Source: Catenulispora acidiphila DSM 44928 (lineage in GTDB: Bacteria; Actinomycetota; Actinomycetes; Streptomycetales; Catenulisporaceae). Taken from it: a stretch of 64,000 nt of DNA. The translations under genes were made by a program, and so were the position numbers. The notes under the pieces are model-generated. The model did not search any database. It saw only the letters and a list, made by a program, of their open reading frames with translations, and had not been told where the DNA came from. This document shows, piece after piece, positions 60,558-64,000 of this stretch (position 1 is its first letter; every line of letters starts with the position of its first letter). The DNA is taken from NCBI RefSeq assembly GCF_000024025.1, contig NC_013131.1:3410001-3474000 (forward strand), in the 5' to 3' direction.

Positions 60558-61468
60558 GCTCGTTCCCCCTCTCGCGACTGAGCCAGCCGGCGCGCCCCGG
60601 CTCCGAGCCCGGCGACCAGCAGCACGAACAGCGTCAGCATGATGCCGATCGCCGCGCCGACGCCCGGTTTGCCCTGCTCGACACCGTCCTGGTAGATCAG
60701 CAGCGCCGGCGACATCGTCGCGCCGTTCGGGCCGCCGCCACCGGTGAGCAGGTACGGCTCGGTGAACAGGTTGGCGCCGACGATCAGCGCCAGCGTGGTC
60801 ACCAGGATGGTGATGTTGCGCAGCGCCGGGACCGTGATCGAGCGGAACTGCCGCACCACGCCCGCGCCGTCGATGCTCGCCGCCTCGTAGAGCGAATCAG
60901 GGATCAACAACACCCCGGCGAGGTAGAGCAGGACGTAGAAGCCGAGCTGTTTCCACGTCACCTCCAAGGCGATCACGACCATCGCCAGCTTGGAGTTCAC
61001 GAGCCAGGACGGATTCGGCGCCAGGCCGCCCAGGACGTGGTTGATCAGCCCGCTCTGGCTGAACAGGAAGTACCAGACGCCGATGACGGCGATGCTCGCG
61101 GTGACGTAGGGCACGAAGAAGGCCGAGCGGAAGAACGCCTTCATCCGCGTCAGCTTCGCCAACACCGCGGCCAGCGTCATCCCCAGAATCACGGTCAGCG
61201 GCACGTTGATGACCAGGAACTCGCCGATGTTCAGGAACGAGCGGCGCAGCTGCGGATTCGACCACGCCGCGCGGTAGTTCTTCAGGCCCACGAACGGCTG
61301 CGGCACCGACGCTCCGGGCGCCGCGTACACATAGTCCAACACTGATATCCGGACGCCCTGGATGATCGGCACGGCGTAGACGACGATCAGGTACGCCGCG
61401 TATGGCGCGACCAGCCATAACCCGACGAGCGTCTTGGAGCGCCGACCGCCTCGCTTCGCGCGGGACAT
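60554..61468 (-). CDS. Carbohydrate ABC transporter permease (MalF/CUT1 type)
   Basis: A 304-residue permease with six transmembrane helices, an N-terminal basic tail (SRAKRGGRRSK), and the EAA loop LYEAASIDGAGVVRQFRSIT. It forms a heterodimer with the MalG-type partner encoded directly downstream (4-base overlap). The binding-protein gene lies upstream by 9 bases. Known members lack specificity in the permease; the binding protein decides the sugar. Confidence 0.94.
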   Translation of the reverse strand: MSRAKRGGRRSKTLVGLWLVAPYAAYLIVVYAVPIIQGVRISVLDYVYAAPGASVPQPFVGLKNYRAAWSNPQLRRSFLNIGEFLVINVPLTVILGMTLAAVLAKLTRMKAFFRSAFFVPYVTASIAVIGVWYFLFSQSGLINHVLGGLAPNPSWLVNSKLAMVVIALEVTWKQLGFYVLLYLAGVLLIPDSLYEAASIDGAGVVRQFRSITVPALRNITILVTTLALIVGANLFTEPYLLTGGGGPNGATMSPALLIYQDGVEQGKPGVGAAIGIMLTLFVLLVAGLGAGARRLAQSREGERA

Positions 61469-61477
61469 CGCCGCCGC

Positions 61478-62767
61478 CTACTTGGCGATGTCGGAGGCGA
61501 CGGTACCGGCCGCGTCATGCAACCACTGGCTTGTCGGCTGCTGACCGAAGACCACGGACTTCAGGTAGCCGTTGCGGAAGTCCTGCCACATGGTCACGCC
61601 GTTGGCGACGTTCGGGACCTCGACGGTGCGGGCCGCCTGCTGCGCGAACAGCGTGTATTCGGGGTGCGCGGTGAAGTAGGACGCGTAGGTACTCGGCAGG
61701 TCGCTGCGCAGCGGCATCTGGCCGGTCATACTCAGCAGCGTGCCGTCGTTGTCCTGGTCGGTGGCGAACTTCAGGAAGTCCCAGGCGGTCTGCCGGTTCT
61801 TGCACGCGGTGAACACCGAGACGGTCTTGGAGTCGGCGAAGGTGTGGATCTGGTCGGCCGGCATCCCGGCGGACGTCGGGACCGGTACCGCGCCCCAGTT
61901 CACCTTGCCGGCGTAGGACGCGATGGCCCACGGTCCGACGATCGCCATCGCCGACTTCTTGTCCGCGAACGCGTCGCCGTTGTACTTCTCCTTCGGCGCC
62001 TGGTTCTTGGCGTAGACACCGGACCAGAAGTCCGCGACGGCCTTCCCGGCGGCGTCGTCGAAGGTCGCCTTGCCGTTCGCCACCAGCGGCTGCCCGCCGC
62101 TCTGGGCGATGTAGAGCGGGTAGTAGTCGAACCAGTTCTGGTAGAACTCGTTGGTCGCCGCCGGTGCGATGGCGTACTGCGCGGCGCCGGAGCTGAGGAG
62201 TTTCTGTGCCGCGGCCTCGAAATCGGCGTACGTGGACAGCACCGGATGGTCCGGATCCAGTCCGGCGGCCTTGAACATGTCCTTGTTGTAGAAGATCATG
62301 ACCGGGTTGCTCTTCCACGGCAGCTGGTAGTACTTGCCATCAGTGCTCTTGTACTCGGCCGCGACAGTCGCACCGCTGCGTCCCTCGACGTAGGACACGC
62401 CATCGGCGAAGTCGTTCAAGGGCACCAGTCCGCCCTGCTTCACCCAGCCCGATATCGCCGACGGCGAGCCGTTGAACACCAGGCACGGCGCGTTCCCGGC
62501 GGCGATCGCGGCGGTGATGACCTCCTCGGAGCTGCTGCCCGCGGGGATCTCCTCGCCGGTGACCTGTTGGTCCGGGTGCGCCTTGTTCCACAGGGCGACG
62601 GTGGCTTTGCCCCAGGAGACTTCCTGGGCGTTGTTGGAGTACCAGATCTTGATCGGCCCGCTGCTGAGCTTTCCGCCGCCGGAGCCTCCGGAGCTGCATC
62701 CCGCCAGCGTGAGGGCCGTGCAGGCCAGCGCCGCGACGGCGGCGGTGAACGTGCGCAATCTCGCCAT
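61478..62767 (-). CDS. Sugar ABC transporter substrate-binding lipoprotein
   Basis: A 429-residue extracellular solute-binding protein (family 1). Its signal peptide ends in a lipobox (TALTLAGCSSGGSGGG), so Cys is lipidated and anchors it outside the membrane. The SBP fold is visible in IKIWYSNNAQEVSWGKATVA, LPWKSNPVMIFYNKDMFKAA, KKSAMAIVGPWAIASYAGKV and CKNRQTAWDFLKFATDQDND. ATG 62767 has GGGAGGAT upstream; a GTG/TTG-type earlier start is unlikely. First gene of the importer operon; no glycosidase gene is nearby, so the sugar is unknown. Confidence 0.94.
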   Translation of the reverse strand: MARLRTFTAAVAALACTALTLAGCSSGGSGGGKLSSGPIKIWYSNNAQEVSWGKATVALWNKAHPDQQVTGEEIPAGSSSEEVITAAIAAGNAPCLVFNGSPSAISGWVKQGGLVPLNDFADGVSYVEGRSGATVAAEYKSTDGKYYQLPWKSNPVMIFYNKDMFKAAGLDPDHPVLSTYADFEAAAQKLLSSGAAQYAIAPAATNEFYQNWFDYYPLYIAQSGGQPLVANGKATFDDAAGKAVADFWSGVYAKNQAPKEKYNGDAFADKKSAMAIVGPWAIASYAGKVNWGAVPVPTSAGMPADQIHTFADSKTVSVFTACKNRQTAWDFLKFATDQDNDGTLLSMTGQMPLRSDLPSTYASYFTAHPEYTLFAQQAARTVEVPNVANGVTMWQDFRNGYLKSVVFGQQPTSQWLHDAAGTVASDIAK

Positions 62768-62924
62768 GGCTGATCCTCCCGAATCCGGCGTAAGGGGTTC
62801 CAAAGCCCCTTCCCCGGAGTATGGGAATCAAAGCTCGAAGTCGTGTCCAGTCGGGATTTGCGCACCCCGGCGCGGCGGCGAATTCACTCGCCGCCGCGCC
62901 GCGTGTCCGGCTACTGTGGTGCTC
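62768..62924. promoter_or_regulatory. Control region of the sugar importer with two hairpins
   Basis: AAGGGGTT-CCAA-AGCCCCTT (62792-62811) is an 8-bp inverted repeat with one G-U, 25 bases upstream of the binding-protein start. It could be a repressor operator or a 5'-leader hairpin. A second perfect hairpin, CGCGGCGGCGA (62871-62881) with TCGCCGCCGCG (62888-62898), lies further up, next to the tRNA-like RNA. Confidence 0.5.
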
Positions 62925-63076
62925 GGCGCCCGGTGCGTAGGCAGCGGATACTTCTTGGATCTGAAGGTTGCCGGTTCGAGTCCGGCCCTCCTCCTTCACC
63001 GGAGGCGGTAGCTCAATGGGCAGAGCATCAGACCGGCTATGCCGGGGTCCCCGCAGCCGATTTGATCTCGGGCGCC
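62925..63076 (+). ncRNA. Circularly permuted tRNA-like RNA (or two tRNA halves in reversed order)
   Basis: The 3' half comes first: TCTGA (62960-62964), AGGTT, T-arm GCCGG-TTCGAGT-CCGGC (62970-62986), 3' acceptor CCTCCTC (62987-62993), C73. After TTCACC comes the 5' half: G, acceptor GAGGCGG (63002-63008), TA, D-arm GCTC-AATGGGCA-GAGC (63011-63026), A, TCAGA (63028-63032). Between halves: acceptor 6/7 pairs plus G(-1):C73, anticodon stem 5/5. The anticodon loop is where the permutation opens; flanking TTGG (62955-62958) and CCGG (63033-63036) extend that stem past a bulged A. Outer GGCGCCCG (62925-62932) pairs fully with CGGGCGCC (63069-63076). No anticodon can be assigned. Alternatives: tandem tRNA copies deleted at both ends, or att-site debris. 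The tRNA arms are certain; function is not. Confidence 0.7.
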
Positions 63077-63092
63077 TTATTCGTTCCCTGTT

Positions 63093-63665
63093 TTACTTCA
63101 CCACCTCGTAATCGACGAACACGATGTTCTCGCCGACGCTCCGGGTGCTGATGAGCCGCAGCGGCTTCACGCCGCCGGCCGTCCCGAACAGGCGCGCTCC
63201 CTCGCCGACCACGACCGGGATCACCATGAGCCGGATCTCGTCGACGAGGTCCTGCTCGATCAGCGCGTGGACGAGCTGGAAGCTCGCGTACACCAGCACC
63301 TCGCCGTCGATCTCCTGCTTGATCCGGGCGACCTCGGCGGGCAGGTCGGCGCTGACGACCGTCGCGTTGGACCAGGCGGCGCTCTCCAAGCTGCCGGAGA
63401 CGACGTACTTCGGCATCGCGTTCAGCTTCTCCGCCCACGCGCCGTCCCGCCCCAGCCAGCGCGAGGCGAACCACTCGTCGGTCGTGCGCCCCAGCAGCAA
63501 CGCCTCGCCGGCCAGCGCCTCCGCGGCGAACGCCGCCGCCCACGGCGCCCGGTCCTGTCCCACGACCTGGTCGAACCAGCCGCCGAGGGCGAAGCCCTCC
63601 TTGCCGTCCGGGTCCTGCACGACGCCGTCGAGCGAGGCGTTGGTGCTGACGATGATCTTTCCCAT
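63093..63665 (-). CDS. RibD C-terminal-domain (DHFR-like) reductase family protein
   Basis: A 190-residue DHFR-fold protein: GKIIVSTNASLDGVVQDPDG, ALLLGRTTDEWFASRW, MPKYVVSGSLESAAWSNATV, LVYASFQLVHALIEQDLVDE and RLMVIPVVVGEGARLF. It matches stand-alone RibD_C/YyaP-like reductases, not the bifunctional riboflavin enzyme, as it lacks the deaminase zinc domain and stands far from the rib operon. ATG 63665 has GGGGA upstream. Cofactor is probably NADPH; substrate unknown. Divergent from the ECF gene at the window end. Confidence 0.9.
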   Translation of the reverse strand: MGKIIVSTNASLDGVVQDPDGKEGFALGGWFDQVVGQDRAPWAAAFAAEALAGEALLLGRTTDEWFASRWLGRDGAWAEKLNAMPKYVVSGSLESAAWSNATVVSADLPAEVARIKQEIDGEVLVYASFQLVHALIEQDLVDEIRLMVIPVVVGEGARLFGTAGGVKPLRLISTRSVGENIVFVDYEVVK

Positions 63666-63719
63666 GATCGTTCCCCTCATCACTGCGGTACCCGCCCGCA
63701 CTGCGGTATCTGTCGGCCA

Positions 63720-63791
63720 TGCAGACACCGCGGCGGGCGCCCGATTGGGCGCCCCCGGACCGCCCAATCCGTGCGCCGCGAGGTGTCTGCA
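63720..63791. promoter_or_regulatory. Nested inverted repeats between divergent genes
   Basis: Outer arms TGCAGACACC (63720-63729) and GGTGTCTGCA (63782-63791) pair fully, continuing with GCGGCG/CGCCGC past a 2-base bulge. Inside, GGGCGCCC-GATT-GGGCGCCC (63735-63754) forms an 8-bp hairpin. Alternatively GATTGGGCG (63743-63751) pairs with CGCCCAATC (63761-63769). The two inner folds exclude each other. It lies between the reductase and ECF sigma starts. Confidence 0.75.
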
Positions 63792-63818
63792 CAGAAAATG
63801 GGAACGGAAGGTGTGCTC

Positions 63819-64000
63819 ATGAAGGTAGGCGGAATGAGTGGAATGGCCACCAAAGCGATGACCTTGACGCAACGTGCCAGATCCGGCGACGGCGCGGCGT
63901 TCGACGAGCTCGTCGCCCCCTACCGCCGTGAACTCCAGGTGCACTGCTACCGCATGCTGGGCTCGTTCCAGGACGCCGAGGACGCGCTCCAGGACACGCT
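63819..64000 (+). CDS. ECF RNA polymerase sigma factor, 3' truncated by the window
   Basis: The visible 60 residues cover region 1/2 of an ECF sigma factor: RARSGDGAAFDELVAPYRRE then [20 protein letters not shown] and DT. The motif HCYRMLGS-x-QDAEDALQ is that of SigG/SigX5-like factors with a SnoaL tail, similar to the gene at 35114-36112. Start ATG 63819 has GGAAGG upstream (about 63806); ATGs at 63834 and 63843 are alternatives. The rest lies beyond base 64000. Such factors often sit with DHFR-fold or YCII proteins, as the divergent neighbour here. Confidence 0.9.
   Translation, partial: MKVGGMSGMATKAMTLTQRARSGDGAAFDELVAPYRRELQVHCYRMLGSFQDAEDALQDT

Noticed and set aside
62925-63076. tmRNA (ssrA) or two-piece tmRNA
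   Set aside because: No tag-peptide reading frame or pseudoknots are seen. The D-arm is a canonical full tRNA D-arm, unlike the reduced D-loop of tmRNA.
63093-63665. ribD of the riboflavin pathway
   Set aside because: It lacks the N-terminal deaminase with its HAE and PCxxxxxxPPC zinc motifs and lies 54 kb from the rib operon without a riboswitch.

Overview
The window is high-GC actinobacterial chromosome. GTG starts are common, genes are packed tightly with ATGA/GTGA overlaps, and two blocks match known actinobacterial synteny. A Streptomyces- or Catenulispora-like filamentous actinomycete fits, but the sequence alone does not fix the genus. There are no insertion sequences, CRISPR arrays or rRNA genes. 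The left edge cuts an SDR oxidoreductase and the right edge cuts an ECF sigma factor.

Layout. 1-5.7 kb: SDR fragment, acyl-CoA synthetase, a small protein with two LuxR-type helix-turn-helix units, a stretch of degenerate repeats, rpe, and a membrane Ser/Thr kinase. 5.96-9.3 kb: FMN riboswitch, then ribE-ribBA-ribH-hisE, closed by a strong terminator. 9.35-12.04 kb: a secreted beta-helix/PKD/CWB2 surface protein on the opposite strand, lying between hisE and hisG. 12.2-21.6 kb: hisG with a PH-domain membrane protein, a LysE exporter, a second fatty acyl-CoA ligase, a ketopantoate-reductase-like protein, a SigE-family sigma factor with a membrane partner, an SCP-x thiolase/DUF35 pair, and a MarR regulator. 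22.3-31.6 kb: a block collinear with Mycobacterium tuberculosis Rv1822-Rv1830 (CDP-alcohol phosphatidyltransferase, DUF881, small basic protein, DUF881, gcvH, garA, ftsR-type MerR, bifunctional nuclease, second MerR), followed by a YdcF/SanA protein. 31.7-37.9 kb: VOC protein, low-molecular-weight tyrosine phosphatase, DprE2-like SDR, a YCII/ECF42 sigma pair, a SigG-like sigma factor and an MFS exporter.

38.0-53.1 kb is a type VII secretion (ESX) locus. It encodes EccB, EccC, EccD and EccE, two small WXG100-type proteins, three larger WXG/PPE-like putative substrates, a YbaB/EspL-like protein, and a putative effector with a WXG-like head and a separate C-terminal domain. No mycosin (mycP) or eccA is present in the window. 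53.1-62.8 kb holds an acyl-thioesterase-like hydrolase, a NarL-type two-component system, a large LuxR (LAL) ATPase regulator, and a CUT1 sugar ABC importer lacking its own ATPase.

The most unusual element lies at 62925-63076, between the importer and a RibD_C-type reductase. It has a canonical tRNA T-arm and 3' acceptor strand followed, in reversed order, by a canonical tRNA 5' acceptor strand and D-arm. The two halves can pair into one tRNA cloverleaf (6/7 acceptor pairs, 5/5 anticodon-stem pairs), and the flanks are also complementary. It reads as a circularly permuted tRNA-like RNA, or as a remnant of two tRNA halves. I know of no described bacterial family of this kind.
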